64,000 bases of DNA from Methylophaga thalassica (GTDB lineage: Bacteria > Pseudomonadota > Gammaproteobacteria > Nitrosococcales > Methylophagaceae), in assembly GCF_030159795.1 (NCBI RefSeq), contig NZ_BSND01000005.1, positions 682,001 to 746,000 of the forward strand, read 5' to 3'. Below, piece by piece: positions 38,336-50,474 of the stretch. The position numbers were made by a program, and so were the translations under genes. How positions within the stretch are numbered: position 1 is the stretch's first letter; each line of letters begins with the position of its first letter. A model generated the notes under the pieces. It made no database searches. It was not told the origin of the DNA and was given only the letters and a program-made list of their open reading frames with translations.

Positions 38336-39664
38336 TTATTTCTGCCGAGCCTGCTTATCCATAGCTCTGAGTCGCTCTAATTTCTCTGCTATTTTTATTT
38401 CCAGGCCACGATTAACCGGTTGATAATATTCCCGCTCACGCATTGACTCAGGGAAATAGGTTTCCCCAATAGCATAAGCATCAGGCTCATCATGTGCATA
38501 ACGATACTCTCTGCCATAGCCCAGCTCTTTCATCAATTTGGTGGGCGCATTACGTAAATGTACCGGTACTTCAGCCGAGCCATGGGTTTTGGCATCATGC
38601 ATAGCAGCTTTAAAAGCGGTATACACCGCATTACTTTTGGGGGCACAGGCTAGATAAACAACTGCTTGAGCTATCGCCAGTTCGCCTTCCGGACTACCGA
38701 GTTTGTCAAAGCTTTCCCAAGCATCGAGAGCGATACGTAAGCCTCTGGGATCAGCATTACCGATATCTTCAGCCGCCATTCTAACCACTCTTCGCATCAG
38801 ATAAACAGGATCACAACCGCCATCCAGCATTCGACATAGCCAATAGAGTGCAGCATCAGGCGCTGAGCCTCGCACGGATTTGTGCAAGGCTGAAATTTGA
38901 TCGTAAAAAGCTTCACCGCCTTTATCAAAACGTCGAATCGTCCCGGATAAGACTTCAGCAAGGTCATGCTCATCCACCGCTTTTTGACCTTTGCTGTCAG
39001 CCAAATCTACGGCTATTTCAAGCAGATTTAACACTCTGCGACCATCACCATCTGCCGTTTGTGCTAACTGATCACGTAATGACTCGCCAACTTCGATGCC
39101 TCGGTCAGCAAGCCCTAACTCCTCGTCTGACATCGCTCTATCAATGATCTGGCGTAAATCCTCCGCTTCTAAGGATTTGAGCACGTAGACCCTGGCGCGG
39201 GATAACAAAGCGTTATTTAATTCAAAAGAAGGATTTTCTGTGGTGGCACCAATAAAGGTGAACGTACCATCTTCAACATAAGGTAAAAAAGCATCTTGCT
39301 GCGATTTATTAAAGCGATGTACCTCGTCCACAAACAACATGGTTCTACGGCCACGCTCCTGCAATAACTGCTGAGCACGAACAACAGCCGCTCTCACCTC
39401 TTTCACCCCGGCTAAGACTGCCGAGATAGTAATAAACTCAGCGTCACAATAACCCGCAATCAGTTTAGCTAAGGTGGTTTTCCCCGTTCCGGGCGGGCCC
39501 CAGAAAATCATGGAATGAGGATGCCCAGAAGCAATCGCCTGACGCAGCGGCTTACCTGCACCCAGTAAATGCGTCTGTCCAATATACTGGTCAAGCGTCT
39601 TTGGACGCATACGATCCGCTAGGGGCCGTCCAGCTAAGTCATCAACTTGATCAAACAAACTCAC
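38336..39664 (-). CDS. rarA: Replication-associated recombination protein A (RarA/MgsA)
   Basis: AAA+ ATPase that works at stalled replication forks. The 442-residue protein shows Walker [15 protein letters not shown] near residue 55, Walker [25 protein letters not shown] near 110, and the C-terminal RarA domain ([23 protein letters not shown]). It overlaps lolA by 4 bases, in the common order ftsK-lolA-rarA. Confidence 0.95.
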   Translation of the reverse strand: MSLFDQVDDLAGRPLADRMRPKTLDQYIGQTHLLGAGKPLRQAIASGHPHSMIFWGPPGTGKTTLAKLIAGYCDAEFITISAVLAGVKEVRAAVVRAQQLLQERGRRTMLFVDEVHRFNKSQQDAFLPYVEDGTFTFIGATTENPSFELNNALLSRARVYVLKSLEAEDLRQIIDRAMSDEELGLADRGIEVGESLRDQLAQTADGDGRRVLNLLEIAVDLADSKGQKAVDEHDLAEVLSGTIRRFDKGGEAFYDQISALHKSVRGSAPDAALYWLCRMLDGGCDPVYLMRRVVRMAAEDIGNADPRGLRIALDAWESFDKLGSPEGELAIAQAVVYLACAPKSNAVYTAFKAAMHDAKTHGSAEVPVHLRNAPTKLMKELGYGREYRYAHDEPDAYAIGETYFPESMREREYYQPVNRGLEIKIAEKLERLRAMDKQARQK

Positions 39665-40293
39665 TGCTGCGCTTCACCCACAATGTCTATGCCTTCGGGC
39701 GCACTAAATTTAAAGGTATCTTTTTTAAACTGCGGATTAATCTTCACCTGGCTGAACATCAAGCGCGTTCTTTGATCAAAGCTATCACGCATGATCATTT
39801 GCTGTAACTCATCTTTATTAAAGGCGAGCATCACAGACTGAAAGTTACTGCCACTCTGTTTAGGTGTTAATTCTACCCAGGTTAAACCATCATTAGAGGT
39901 CAGGTTACGAATATTGTAGCTATCTTCAGGTAACGCCTGTCCCGATAATAAGGTGGCTGGCGTATCCTCTAAGGCTTCATTTTGTGATTTGACGGTGACT
40001 TGTTCTAAATCGACATCATAGAACCAGACGTTCTGGCCATCAGCCACGATATGCTGTGGGTATGGGTCATTGTAATCCCAACGAAATTTACCCGGTCTTG
40101 CCAATTGGAATTCGCCCTGAGCCTGTTCAACTAAATTACCATCTGGATCCAGAACGGTTTGCTCAAAATGGGCCTGAAATGTATTCACTTGTTTAACAAA
40201 ATGATCAAGCTTTTCTGTGCCGCTCATATCTGCCATGGCAACAACAGGAAGCAACAATAGCAAAAAGCCTTGTGCTAAATTTTTTATGGTCAT
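39661..40293 (-). CDS. lolA: Outer-membrane lipoprotein carrier protein LolA
   Basis: Periplasmic chaperone carrying lipoproteins from LolCDE to LolB. The 210-residue protein has a signal peptide (residues 1-21, ending AMA), [15 protein letters not shown], and [30 protein letters not shown], typical of LolA. It lies 64 bases after ftsK. Confidence 0.94.
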   Translation of the reverse strand: MTIKNLAQGFLLLLLPVVAMADMSGTEKLDHFVKQVNTFQAHFEQTVLDPDGNLVEQAQGEFQLARPGKFRWDYNDPYPQHIVADGQNVWFYDVDLEQVTVKSQNEALEDTPATLLSGQALPEDSYNIRNLTSNDGLTWVELTPKQSGSNFQSVMLAFNKDELQQMIMRDSFDQRTRLMFSQVKINPQFKKDTFKFSAPEGIDIVGEAQQ

Positions 40294-40357
40294 TCAATGA
40301 CTCCGAAAGATAAATTGCATGTTCTACTGACTCTGGATTGCCAGTCTGGTTCCTGAA

Positions 40358-42655
40358 TTAGTCGCGTGGCGGTGGTGCCAGAACTTCACGACTACCATTA
40401 CCCTGCATGGCGGATACAACCCCAGCCGCTTCCATCGCCTCGACGATTCGAGCTGCACGGTTATAACCAATTTTCAACCTGCGTTGAATACCTGAAACCG
40501 ATGCCCGGCGACTTTCCACCACTATCTGCACGGCCTGATCATAGAGAGGATCTGACTCAGCATCACTTGGATCACCAATCGCACTATCGCCGTCATCACT
40601 GCTCTGATCCTGAGTGATTTCTTCAAGATAATTGGGTTGTGAGTTTTTCTTTAAGTGCTCGACCACGTTATGTACTTCATGATCATCAACAAACGCTCCA
40701 TGAACACGTTCAGGAAGTCCGCTACCTGGCGGTAAGTAGAGCATATCGCCCTGCCCTAAAAGTTGCTCAGCGCCCATTTGGTCAAGAATCGTACGTGAGT
40801 CAATTCGCGATGACACCTGGAATGCCATCCGTGTTGGAATATTGGCTTTAATCAAGCCGGTAATAACATCCACAGAAGGTCTTTGTGTTGCCAGAATAAG
40901 GTGAATACCGGAAGCCCGTGCTTTTTGCGCTAAGCGTGCAATCAATTCTTCGACTTGTTTACCGACCACCATCATCATGTCAGCAAGCTCATCAATGATC
41001 ACCACAATAAACGGTAATGGCTCTAAGGTAGGTCCTACCTCACCGGGCTCAACATCAATGGTCGGATCTTTAATCGGTTCACCACGTTCAATCGCATCTC
41101 TGACTTTTTTGTTGTAACCAGCAATATTTCGCACACCCAAAGCAGCCATTAATGGGTAACGACGTTCCATTTCAGCCACACACCAACGCAAGGCATTAGC
41201 GGCTTCTTTCATATCGGTCACGACAGGCGCTAATAAATGCGGAATATCTTCATAGATAGATAATTCCAGCATTTTCGGATCGACCATGATCATACGCACA
41301 TCATCAGGAGTGGCTTTATATAACAAACTCAGAATCATGGCGTTCACGGCGACTGATTTACCCGACCCTGTTGTCCCCGCCACCAATAAATGCGGCATTT
41401 TTTCTAAGTTAGCGACTACCGGACGGCCGGCAATATCTTTACCCAAGGCCATCATCAGCATTGACTTGCTATTTTCATACTCTTCACAGGACAGAATTTC
41501 ACGCAGGCGAACAATTTCCCGACTCTCATTAGGGATTTCTAAGCCCACCACTGGTTTGCCTGGAATCACTTCAACAATCCGAACACTACTGATGGAAAGT
41601 GCTCTCGCTAAGTCTTTCGCAAGTCCACTGATGCGGCTGACTTTAATACCTGGAGCGGGCTGCAACTCAAAGCGGGTCACCACCGGCCCTGGCTGAACTT
41701 CAACAACCTGAACTTCCACGCCAAAGTCTTTCAGTTTTAACTCAACCTGACGTGACATCGCCTGCAATACTTCTTCACTATAGGCCTGCTTACTGGGTTG
41801 AGCCATATCCAATAAAGCCAGTGCCGGCATGCCTGGCGCATCAGGCGTTTCGAATAAAGGCACTTGTTTTTCTTTTTCTTCGCGTTTGCTTGGCTCTTTT
41901 TTCTCTATGACAGGCTCAATACGTACTTTTGCCTTATGCTGTAACTTTTCTTTCTGCTGCAAGAAGGTTTCTTCGCGTTTTTGACGAGTGCGCTTAGCAT
42001 CCAGTTCTTCTCTGATTTCACGTAACCAGCGGGCCACGTGAATAGCTACGACCATCGCCATAGCACCGAGCTTATCAATGACCATCAACCAAGACAGTCC
42101 GGTAAAAAGCGTGACTCCGGTCAGTAACACCGCCAGCAATAATAAACTGGTGCCAGAAGCACCAAACACTGACTCAAATCCATGCCCAACGACTTCACCC
42201 AGCACACCACCAGCACCTAATGGTAATAAAGCAGCATAGTCAGTCAGACTCAAGCTGGAGAGACCACTGGCGGCAGCTAAAGCCATCAATAAACCCACCA
42301 TTTTTAATACCCAGAAATGCAACGCATCTTCGGTATCAGCACGTTTACCCCAGCTAAATAATAACCAACCACTGAAGCCAATCATCAGTGGCGATAAATA
42401 GGCGGGAAAACCAAAGCCATACAGCAATGCATCGGCTAACCACGCACCAACAATGCCACCACTATTGGCAATAACATCATCGGTTCCGGTAGTTGACCAG
42501 CCTGGATCAGTCGGTTGGTAAGACCATAAAGACAACAGTAAGTATGCCGCTATTGCGACTGACAAAATCAGTGCTGCCTCACGCAGACGGAAGCCGACTG
42601 CGCCAGAGTTGAGTTCTTGTTTCTGCTTGTCATTTACACGTGTCGACTGTGTCAC
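40358..42655 (-). CDS. ftsK: DNA translocase FtsK
   Basis: Septal DNA pump that helps chromosome dimer resolution and division. The 765-residue protein has four to five N-terminal membrane spans (residues 25-200), a charged linker (about 215-270), the RecA-like motor with Walker [16 protein letters not shown], and a C-terminal winged-helix gamma domain ([30 protein letters not shown]) that reads KOPS. The linker is short for the family. It is divergent from trxB. Confidence 0.95.
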   Translation of the reverse strand: MTQSTRVNDKQKQELNSGAVGFRLREAALILSVAIAAYLLLSLWSYQPTDPGWSTTGTDDVIANSGGIVGAWLADALLYGFGFPAYLSPLMIGFSGWLLFSWGKRADTEDALHFWVLKMVGLLMALAAASGLSSLSLTDYAALLPLGAGGVLGEVVGHGFESVFGASGTSLLLLAVLLTGVTLFTGLSWLMVIDKLGAMAMVVAIHVARWLREIREELDAKRTRQKREETFLQQKEKLQHKAKVRIEPVIEKKEPSKREEKEKQVPLFETPDAPGMPALALLDMAQPSKQAYSEEVLQAMSRQVELKLKDFGVEVQVVEVQPGPVVTRFELQPAPGIKVSRISGLAKDLARALSISSVRIVEVIPGKPVVGLEIPNESREIVRLREILSCEEYENSKSMLMMALGKDIAGRPVVANLEKMPHLLVAGTTGSGKSVAVNAMILSLLYKATPDDVRMIMVDPKMLELSIYEDIPHLLAPVVTDMKEAANALRWCVAEMERRYPLMAALGVRNIAGYNKKVRDAIERGEPIKDPTIDVEPGEVGPTLEPLPFIVVIIDELADMMMVVGKQVEELIARLAQKARASGIHLILATQRPSVDVITGLIKANIPTRMAFQVSSRIDSRTILDQMGAEQLLGQGDMLYLPPGSGLPERVHGAFVDDHEVHNVVEHLKKNSQPNYLEEITQDQSSDDGDSAIGDPSDAESDPLYDQAVQIVVESRRASVSGIQRRLKIGYNRAARIVEAMEAAGVVSAMQGNGSREVLAPPPRD

Positions 42656-42717
42656 TGTGATATTTCCAACCCTGCCAATAAATTAACGCTTGATTTTAAC
42701 ACAGCTTTTGAAGTTAG

Positions 42718-43725
<1,008 letters not shown>

Positions 43726-43736
43726 ATAATACGATT

Positions 43737-43760
43737 GGGGGCTTAACCAGCCCCCTTTTT
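43737..43760 (+). terminator. Rho-independent terminator after trxB
   Basis: GGGGGC (43737-43742) pairs with GCCCCC (43750-43755) around TTAACCA, followed by TTTTT. Confidence 0.82.
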
Positions 43761-43774
43761 CATGAGGGAATAAC

Positions 43775-44215
43775 ATGAAATATCAGCATATTTTGATTGC
43801 AACGGACTTTTCAAAACAAAAAGATATGATCTGTGCAAAAGCGCGTGAACTCGCTGAACAGCATCAGGCAAACCTCAGCATCTGCCATATTATTGAAGAC
43901 TTTCCTCTGACCGACTTTGCTTATGAACCAATGATAAGCGTCGATATCGATATGCGTGATGCCCTATTGGAATCTGGTAAAAAACAACTGGCGACGCTGG
44001 CTGAAAGTTTATCGATTCCTGTAAATCAGCAGTGGGTTGAATTAGGCACGCCAGGACATGACATCGTCCGTGTTGCTGACGAAAATAATGTTGATCTGAT
44101 TATTGTTGGTTCACATGGTCGACATGGCTTTAAGCGCCTTTTGGGCTCAACAGCTAATGCGGTACTTCATCACGCTCACTGTGATGTTCTCGCTGTCAGA
44201 CTTAAGGACGACTAA
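43775..44215 (+). CDS. Universal stress protein (UspA family)
   Basis: Cytoplasmic Usp-fold protein of 146 residues. It begins YQHILIATDFS and carries the ATP-binding-type C-terminal motif GSHGRHGFKRLLGSTANAVLHHAHCDVLAVR (G-x2-G-x9-G-S/T), so it is likely a nucleotide-binding UspA/UspFG-type protein. The next gene starts 3 bases after its stop, so they are probably co-transcribed. Confidence 0.92.
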   Translation: MKYQHILIATDFSKQKDMICAKARELAEQHQANLSICHIIEDFPLTDFAYEPMISVDIDMRDALLESGKKQLATLAESLSIPVNQQWVELGTPGHDIVRVADENNVDLIIVGSHGRHGFKRLLGSTANAVLHHAHCDVLAVRLKDD

Positions 44216-44218
44216 TCG

Positions 44219-45496
44219 TTGAAATCATCCAACCTGTTGAGCACGGTAAAATTACCGGGCTTTATGAGCTTTATTGCCGTGGCTTTTATCAATGCGATGG
44301 TTGATCTTGGTCATAAGATTATTATTCAAAATACCATTTTCAAAATTTATGATGATCAAACGCAGGTTGCGCTGACTGCCGTTGTTAACGGACTTATTCT
44401 TTTACCCTTCATCTTTTTATTTACATCGGCAGGCTTTCTGTCAGATCGCTTTTCCAAACCCTCTATCATGAGAATCTCGGCTTTCTCAGCCACCATCATT
44501 ACCCTGTTAATAACATTGGCTTACTATCAAGGATGGTTTGTTTTCGCCTTTTTCATGACATTGATACTTGCCATCCAGAGTGCAATTTATTCTCCAGCAA
44601 AGTATGGCTATATCCGCCAACTAGGCGGTGATGCTCACTTATCTCCTGCCAATGGTTTTATTCAGGCAACCACGATTGTTGCTATCTTAACCGGTATTAT
44701 TGTCTTTACCGTATTATTTGAATGGCTTCTGCTCGATCAGACCTATCATAATGAAGCCAGCTTAATCAGACACATTGCTCCTGCCGGTTGGCTTTTGGTG
44801 ATTTTATCTGTTGTGGAATGGCGATTGGCTTGTCGCTTAGCTGATATCAACATTGCATCTACTTCACATCAATTTCCCTGGAAAGATTACGTAAAAGGTC
44901 ATTTACTGAAAACCAATGTGAAACAGCTAAAAACAAACCCCATTATTTGGTACTCCGTGCTGGGGTTATCGTTTTTCTGGGGGATTTCGCAAACCTTTCT
45001 TGCCGTATTCCCTGCTTTTGCAAAAATCGTCCTGGCTGAAAATAACACGATGATTATTCAAGGACTACTGGCTTGCTCTGGCATCGGCATCGTTGTTGGC
45101 TCTATGGTCGCTGGAACCGGAGAAAAAGGCCATATCAAAACATCTTTTATCCCTGTCGGTGCTGTCGGGATGAGTCTCATTCTTTTTATTATTCCTGCAT
45201 TACATACTGTTTCAGCATTTGCGGCGGCGATTTTTAGCTTTGGGCTTTTTGGTGGCCTGTTTATTATTCCGTTAAATGCGCTTATTCAGTTGCATTCCCC
45301 CGAGCAACATTTGGGTACCATACTGGCTGGTAATAATTGGGTACAGAACATTGTCATGACCGCATGTCTTGTCATTACTTTCATCGCAGCTCAAGCCATG
45401 TTGTCCAGTAAATTGATATTAATGGCTTTGCCCATCATCACATCACTGTTGGCTTGTTTCGTGTGGCAACGCAGTAAACAAGCACGATATACTTGA
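44219..45496 (+). CDS. MFS transporter related to lysophospholipid transporter LplT
   Basis: Major facilitator protein with about twelve spans over 425 residues. FINAMVDLGHKIIIQNTIFK near the N-terminus and SAIYSPAKYGYIRQL near residue 120 match the LplT/Aas transporter group, which flips lysophospholipids inward. The acyltransferase Aas, often fused or adjacent, is absent here. TTG at 44219 with AAGGA 10 bases upstream is taken as start; ATG at residue 16 is the alternative. Confidence 0.82.
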   Translation: MKSSNLLSTVKLPGFMSFIAVAFINAMVDLGHKIIIQNTIFKIYDDQTQVALTAVVNGLILLPFIFLFTSAGFLSDRFSKPSIMRISAFSATIITLLITLAYYQGWFVFAFFMTLILAIQSAIYSPAKYGYIRQLGGDAHLSPANGFIQATTIVAILTGIIVFTVLFEWLLLDQTYHNEASLIRHIAPAGWLLVILSVVEWRLACRLADINIASTSHQFPWKDYVKGHLLKTNVKQLKTNPIIWYSVLGLSFFWGISQTFLAVFPAFAKIVLAENNTMIIQGLLACSGIGIVVGSMVAGTGEKGHIKTSFIPVGAVGMSLILFIIPALHTVSAFAAAIFSFGLFGGLFIIPLNALIQLHSPEQHLGTILAGNNWVQNIVMTACLVITFIAAQAMLSSKLILMALPIITSLLACFVWQRSKQARYT

Positions 45497-45552
45497 CTTA
45501 ATTAGAGAATTAGTGAATTCTCTTGGACAGTTGCCTATATGGATACCAGCAC

Positions 45553-46584
45553 GTGAGTAAAACATTGTCGTTTCCCCCCGTCTATAAACACGAGTTTCAA
45601 CAGGCCTCAGAAAACTTACGCCAAAGTCTATTACTGGCGAACCGCCACAAAACCCCCATCACCCCTGTGAACTATGCGGTTTGGTATGAATACGTCTCGG
45701 GCGATAATCAGGCTTTGATGAACAGCATTGATACCCGTTTAAAGAAAAATGAAGCAATTACCTCAGAAGTCACGCAATATCTTTATGAAAAATATGTATT
45801 AATGGGGATGCCTGAACGGCTTAATAATACCAATAATGGCCTAAAACTCGTTGTTGATAATACTCTGGAAAACCTGAGTAAGGTGGAAGCAACCGCTTCT
45901 CAATGCAGCCAGGGTTTAATGCAAAGCCAGGCACAACTCGAAACCTGTAATGATATTGATGAACTCAAAACGCTGGTCAACCAGATCCTGATAAACACAC
46001 AACAGATTAGCAGCAGCAGTGGCGAACTGAAGAGTGAGTTAACACGCTCAACAGAAGAGATTATGAAACTGCGGCAAGAATTGGAAAGCGTAAAAGAAAT
46101 GGCGAGAACAGATAGTCTGACCGGACTATTAAATCGTGGCGCCTTTGACAATGAGCTGCAATATTTATGCAGCAAAGGTTACAGTTTCTCGCTTGTATTA
46201 TTTGATATCGATAATTTTAAACGCTTAAATGACAGCTTTGGGCATCTATTGGGTGATAAGGTGCTACAGTTTTTTGCTTCTCTATTAAAAAATCAGTGTA
46301 ATGATATTCATTTGGCCGCACGTTTCGGAGGGGAAGAAATGGCCATGATATTCATGCATTCCAGTCTCGAAGAGACGTTTATGATTACAGAGAGCATTCG
46401 TGAAAAATTTTCTGAAAGCCGACTGAAGAAAAAAGGCAGTAATGAATCTATTGGCCAGGTAACCGTTTCAGCAGGCATCAGTAGCTACCAAGACAAGGAT
46501 AGCCCGATTAGTTTAATTGAACGCGCCGATCAAGCGCTTTATCGCTCGAAAACGGGCGGTCGTAATCAGGTAAATTTTATTTAA
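45553..46584 (+). CDS. Diguanylate cyclase (GGDEF domain)
   Basis: Makes cyclic di-GMP. With a GTG start at 45553 the protein has 343 residues: an N-terminal helical sensory region (containing TPVNYAVWYEYVSG), a coiled coil (about 130-185), and a C-terminal GGDEF domain with active site RFGGEEM, plus DSLTGLLNRGAF and FDIDNFKRLND. The RxxD inhibitory site expected just before the active site is not present. A TTG ten codons upstream is the other candidate start; neither has a strong ribosome binding site. Confidence 0.88.
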   Translation: MSKTLSFPPVYKHEFQQASENLRQSLLLANRHKTPITPVNYAVWYEYVSGDNQALMNSIDTRLKKNEAITSEVTQYLYEKYVLMGMPERLNNTNNGLKLVVDNTLENLSKVEATASQCSQGLMQSQAQLETCNDIDELKTLVNQILINTQQISSSSGELKSELTRSTEEIMKLRQELESVKEMARTDSLTGLLNRGAFDNELQYLCSKGYSFSLVLFDIDNFKRLNDSFGHLLGDKVLQFFASLLKNQCNDIHLAARFGGEEMAMIFMHSSLEETFMITESIREKFSESRLKKKGSNESIGQVTVSAGISSYQDKDSPISLIERADQALYRSKTGGRNQVNFI

Positions 46585-46861
46585 AATGGTAAAACGTCGA
46601 ATTTAAATAATCGATCACAGTGCGTTTTTGTTGTTCAGTCCATGTGACATCAGCCGCTTTGACACAATAAGAGACCCTTTTCTCAAGTCCCGCCAGAGTT
46701 TTCACTGTCTTATCGGTTCGACTATAAAGCTGATAAGGATCCCCGCCTCCAAGGGAAGCATGACACTGCAAACAAGCAGTATCATGCAACTGTTTACCAT
46801 CAGCAAACACAATACTGCTTAATAATATTCCGCTAGCAAAGACAATTATTTTTTGCCACAT
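46577..46861 (-). CDS. Small mono-haem cytochrome c
   Basis: Exported c-type cytochrome of 94 residues: signal peptide (about 1-20, ending VFA), one haem site CLQCH, and a second-half Cys (VSYCVKAAD). No Met ligand is obvious. It starts 1 base after the stop of the M48 protease gene, so the two are co-transcribed. Its 3' end overlaps the diguanylate cyclase by 8 bases. A longer frame upstream falls inside the protease gene and is not used. Partner unknown. Confidence 0.82.
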   Translation of the reverse strand: MWQKIIVFASGILLSSIVFADGKQLHDTACLQCHASLGGGDPYQLYSRTDKTVKTLAGLEKRVSYCVKAADVTWTEQQKRTVIDYLNSTFYHFK

Positions 46862-46862
46862 C

Positions 46863-48107
46863 TCAGGCAGAATTCGTTTGTAAGTGAGCGATCCGCATTG
46901 CTGCAGGAGGATGCGAGTCATAAACAGCAGAAACTAGCGGATCAGGTGTTAAGGTACTGGCATTTTCCTTATACAAAGCTACTAGTGCAGCAATCAAATC
47001 ATCAGCACTTGATACTGAGGCGGCATAGGCATCTGCCTCATACTCATATTTACGAGACAATGAAGTCATCAGCGGATGTAAAAAGAACATAAATACAGGA
47101 ATAACTAACATGAACAAAGCCAAAGCCATGGCATTTGATTGCTGGCTGACACCCAAACCTCCATAAAACCATGTCTGATTAGATGCCCAGCCAAGAAGCG
47201 CCAGGCCGATCAGACTAATCACCGCCATAACCACCATATTTTTCACCACATGCTTACGACGGAAATGACCTAATTCATGGGCAAGAACCGCTTCGATCTG
47301 ATCTTCATTCAGTGTGTTAAGTAAAGTATCAAAAAAGACGATACGTTTATTACTCCCCAACCCTGTGAAGTAAGCATTGCCATGACCACTGCGGCGTGAG
47401 CCATCCATCACAAAAATACCCTGGCTTTTAAAACCGCATCGCGCTAATAGATTTTCTACCCGTTGCTGTAAAGCAGCATCATCCAGCGGTGTAAATTTAT
47501 TAAATAGCGGTGCAATAAAAGCGGGATAAGCCCACATCATAAATAAGGCGAAACCAATCCATGCCGCCCACAGATACAACCACCATAACTCACCGGTGCT
47601 TTGCATCATCCACAGTGCCACCCAAATCAGTAAAGCGCCCATGATCAGCGTTAATAGTGTTTGCTTAATAAAATCTGAAAAAAACAATGCGGGTGTATTA
47701 CGGTTAAAGCCAAATTTATCTTCTAAAACAAAGGTTCTGTAATAAGAAAAAGGTAAATCTAATAACGATCCAATAACAATAAAGCTCAATAAAAACAGAA
47801 CGCCCGTCAGCATGGACGACAATCCCAGACCATCCCAAGCATTAGAAAGTAATGCCAGACCACCGCCAAATGTCCATGCCAGGAGAATAATCACGCCATA
47901 GATATTTTCTTTACGTCCAAACCGACCTTTCGCCACGGTATAGTCTGCGGCTTTTTGGTGAGCACTCAGACTGATTTGATCCTCAAACGCTTTAGGAACC
48001 TTATCGCGATGGGCCTGAACGTGTTTACCTTGCCGCATTGATAACCAGAGTTCCGTTGCCGTCATCAAAAACAAAGCCGCTAAAAATATCCAGCTAAATT
48101 CGTTCAT
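46863..48107 (-). CDS. M48-family membrane metalloprotease (Ste24-like)
   Basis: Zinc protease of the M48/Ste24 (CAAX prenyl protease) type. The 414-residue protein has several N-terminal and central membrane spans, the zinc motif HELGH in [15 protein letters not shown], and a second zinc Glu in the [12 protein letters not shown] region. It lies divergent to orn, a neighbourhood shared with other gammaproteobacteria. Substrate unknown. Confidence 0.9.
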   Translation of the reverse strand: MNEFSWIFLAALFLMTATELWLSMRQGKHVQAHRDKVPKAFEDQISLSAHQKAADYTVAKGRFGRKENIYGVIILLAWTFGGGLALLSNAWDGLGLSSMLTGVLFLLSFIVIGSLLDLPFSYYRTFVLEDKFGFNRNTPALFFSDFIKQTLLTLIMGALLIWVALWMMQSTGELWWLYLWAAWIGFALFMMWAYPAFIAPLFNKFTPLDDAALQQRVENLLARCGFKSQGIFVMDGSRRSGHGNAYFTGLGSNKRIVFFDTLLNTLNEDQIEAVLAHELGHFRRKHVVKNMVVMAVISLIGLALLGWASNQTWFYGGLGVSQQSNAMALALFMLVIPVFMFFLHPLMTSLSRKYEYEADAYAASVSSADDLIAALVALYKENASTLTPDPLVSAVYDSHPPAAMRIAHLQTNSA

Positions 48108-48221
48108 AAATTTATGTCCAATTTGAATCTTTATAAAATGTCATGCAGAGTAGCCTTTGATACAATCTGTGGCAAGTTAGTTCAATCAGTCCAAACCCAA
48201 CTCAACAAAAAGACGGAGATC

Positions 48222-48779
48222 ATGGCCAAAAGTAAAAATAATCTCATCTGGATCGACCTGGAAATGACCGGTCTTGATACCAATAATGACTATATCATTG
48301 AAATTGCCACCATTGTGACAGATGCACAACTCAATGTCTTAGCTGAAGGCCCTATTTTAGCCATTCATCAGGATGATGCCATATTAAATGGTATGGATGA
48401 ATGGAATACTCGCCAACATGGCAAATCTGGTCTGGTTGAACGTGTTCGCAACAGCTCGCTCAACGAGGCTGAAGCCGAACAACAAACCATCGAGTTTCTG
48501 AAGAAATACGTTCCTGCCGGTGTCTCACCCATGTGTGGTAACAGTATCTGCCAGGATCGTCGTTTTCTGGCGCGCTGCATGCCAGAACTCGAAGCTTACT
48601 TTCACTACCGTAATCTTGATGTGAGCAGCCTGAAAGAACTGGCTCGCCGCTGGGCGCCAAAAGTGGAAAAGAGTTTCAAAAAACGGTCTTCCCATCTGGC
48701 AATGGATGATATCAAAGACTCCATTCGTGAGCTGGAACACTATCGAGAATATTTCATCAAGCTTCCCGAAGCCGAATAA
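48222..48779 (+). CDS. orn: Oligoribonuclease
   Basis: DEDDh 3'-5' exoribonuclease that degrades the last short RNAs and pGpG from c-di-GMP. The 185-residue protein has IDLEMTGLD (D12, E14) near the N-terminus, [19 protein letters not shown] and the late HxAxxD segment [10 protein letters not shown]. The ATG at 48222 follows CGGAG; an in-frame ATG 36 codons upstream would add unrelated residues. Confidence 0.95.
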   Translation: MAKSKNNLIWIDLEMTGLDTNNDYIIEIATIVTDAQLNVLAEGPILAIHQDDAILNGMDEWNTRQHGKSGLVERVRNSSLNEAEAEQQTIEFLKKYVPAGVSPMCGNSICQDRRFLARCMPELEAYFHYRNLDVSSLKELARRWAPKVEKSFKKRSSHLAMDDIKDSIRELEHYREYFIKLPEAE

Positions 48780-48794
48780 ACACAGTTCACATTG

Positions 48795-48829
48795 ATTTCA
48801 CAGATAGCGCGACAAGCTATCTGTGAAAT
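48795..48829. terminator. Perfect 14-bp hairpin after orn
   Basis: ATTTCACAGATAGC (48795-48808) pairs exactly with GCTATCTGTGAAAT (48816-48829) around a 7-base loop, 15 bases after the orn stop. Only a short AT-rich tail (TATTTAG) follows, so it may terminate orn or protect its 3' end. Confidence 0.6.
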
Positions 48830-48845
48830 TATTTAGTGAACCATT

Positions 48846-49004
48846 GTGACCCATAATAAAGCCACTCTTCCTCGTAAAATCTGCCCTGTCTGCCAACGTC
48901 CTTTTAGCTGGCGTAAGAAATGGCAACGCGACTGGGACAATGTTATTTATTGCTCACAACGCTGTCGTCGTCATCCTCGCTCATCACTATTAGCCTATGA
49001 CTAA
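48846..49004 (+). CDS. Small DUF2256 zinc-ribbon-like protein
   Basis: A 52-residue frame from GTG 48846: it contains [16 protein letters not shown] and [10 protein letters not shown], giving two CxxC/CxxxC-type Cys pairs (C13/C16 and C36/C40) and a conserved WRKKW, the hallmark of DUF2256. Proteins of this family often lie beside photolyase/cryptochrome genes, as here. It overlaps the next gene by 8 bases, showing coupling. Role unknown; zinc binding is inferred from the cysteines. Confidence 0.8.
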   Translation: MTHNKATLPRKICPVCQRPFSWRKKWQRDWDNVIYCSQRCRRHPRSSLLAYD

Positions 49005-50469
49005 ACTGAGCAGTTTCCCCGAACACATGATTCTATTGGACTGTGAGACCACAGGTGGTCGTGCCAGTCACGATCGCATTACAGAAATAGGTTTGATCGA
49101 AGTTATTGATGGTGAAGTGAAGGATAAATGGCAAAGCTTAATTAATCCTCAGCGGCCGATTCCTCCCTGGATAAGCAAAATCACCGGAATTGATGATGCG
49201 ATGGTGATTGATTCACCCACATTTGATGAGATTGCCAGTGAATTGTACGAACGATTGCAAGGCACGATTCTGGTCGCCCATAACGCACGTTTTGACTACA
49301 GTTTTTTGAAGCAAGAGTTCAAACGTGCTGGTTATGATTATTCTGCAAAAACCTTATGCTCTGTAAAACTGAGCCGGCGGGTCTATCCACAGCATCAGGG
49401 CCATAGTCTGGATAAAATCATCCAGCGTCATCAGATTGCTATTCCTGACAGACACCGCGCCATGGCCGATACCGATGCCATCCTGTCTTATTTCACAATT
49501 ATTCAGCAACAAGTTGATGAAATACTGATACAACAGAGCATCGCCGAGATATTAAAACGCCCCAGTCTGCCCAGTCATTTAGATAATCAGCTCATACAAA
49601 AATTGCCAGAAAGTCCAGGGGTATATCAGTTTTATGACGAAAGTGGCGCACTCCTCTACATTGGAAAATCCGTCAATATCAGAGAACGTGTGCTCAGTCA
49701 CTTTTCTGCCGATCACAGACATCATAAAGAACTGGATATCAGTCAGCAGTTGCATCATATTGACTGGATAGAAACACCCTCCGACTTTGGCGCGCAGTTG
49801 CTGGAAAACAGTTATATCAAACAAACTTCACCGCGTTATAACCGTCGCCAGACGAAGATAAAAAAACTGTACCAAATCAGCAGAACAATTAACAAAGAAG
49901 GTTATGCTGAATTAGATGTCATTCTGGCCGATATGACAGCTGCCTCTGATATCACTAGCAAATACGGTTTATTTCGCAGTAAAAAACAGGCTCAAACAAA
50001 ATTACTGGCCTTAATTATGCAATATAAATTGTGTCAACGTCTCTGCCATATTGAAAAGAAATCGTCAGGCAGCTGTTTTGCTTACCAACTAAAAAAATGC
50101 CTGGGAGCGTGTTGTGCTAAAGAGCCAGCACAGCGCTATAACCTGCGTGTTGATATGGCCTTGAGTCATATCAAAAATCAACAATGGCCTTGGTCAACGG
50201 CCATCATCGTTGCAGAACAATCAACATCAACACAGTCTGATGTCACTCACTATCATCTTATCGACCAATGGTGTTATTTGGGGCAAGTGGATAAACAAAG
50301 TGAGCCACAAACCTATTTAACGAATCAGCAGGGCCCGATATTCTTTGATATCGATACCTACAAGATTTTATTACGGTTTTTGACTCCCGCTAAAGCCGCT
50401 AACTTTCCTTATCTGACAATTCATCCCCTGGAACATCAATCACCTATCATCATGGATGGTTGGGGTTAA
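48997..50469 (+). CDS. DnaQ-type exonuclease fused to GIY-YIG (UvrC/Cho-like) nuclease
   Basis: Two-nuclease protein of 490 residues. Residues 10-170 are a DEDDh 3'-5' exonuclease (D15, E17 in [28 protein letters not shown]). Residues about 205-285 are a GIY-YIG nuclease ([21 protein letters not shown], catalytic Glu in LLENSYIKQ), as in UvrC or Cho. A cysteine cluster follows (C346, C350, C360, C368, C372, C373); the C-x7-C-x3-C spacing of C360/C368/C372 equals that which I recall for the Fe-S cysteines of UvrC. Tightly packed with DUF2256 and two photolyase genes, it is likely a repair nuclease. No helix-hairpin-helix or UvrB-binding region is visible. Confidence 0.85.
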   Translation: MTKLSSFPEHMILLDCETTGGRASHDRITEIGLIEVIDGEVKDKWQSLINPQRPIPPWISKITGIDDAMVIDSPTFDEIASELYERLQGTILVAHNARFDYSFLKQEFKRAGYDYSAKTLCSVKLSRRVYPQHQGHSLDKIIQRHQIAIPDRHRAMADTDAILSYFTIIQQQVDEILIQQSIAEILKRPSLPSHLDNQLIQKLPESPGVYQFYDESGALLYIGKSVNIRERVLSHFSADHRHHKELDISQQLHHIDWIETPSDFGAQLLENSYIKQTSPRYNRRQTKIKKLYQISRTINKEGYAELDVILADMTAASDITSKYGLFRSKKQAQTKLLALIMQYKLCQRLCHIEKKSSGSCFAYQLKKCLGACCAKEPAQRYNLRVDMALSHIKNQQWPWSTAIIVAEQSTSTQSDVTHYHLIDQWCYLGQVDKQSEPQTYLTNQQGPIFFDIDTYKILLRFLTPAKAANFPYLTIHPLEHQSPIIMDGWG

Positions 50470-50474
50470 CGGTC

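Noticed and set aside
41286-41696. 136-residue open frame on the + strand
   Set aside because: Antisense of the ftsK motor domain.
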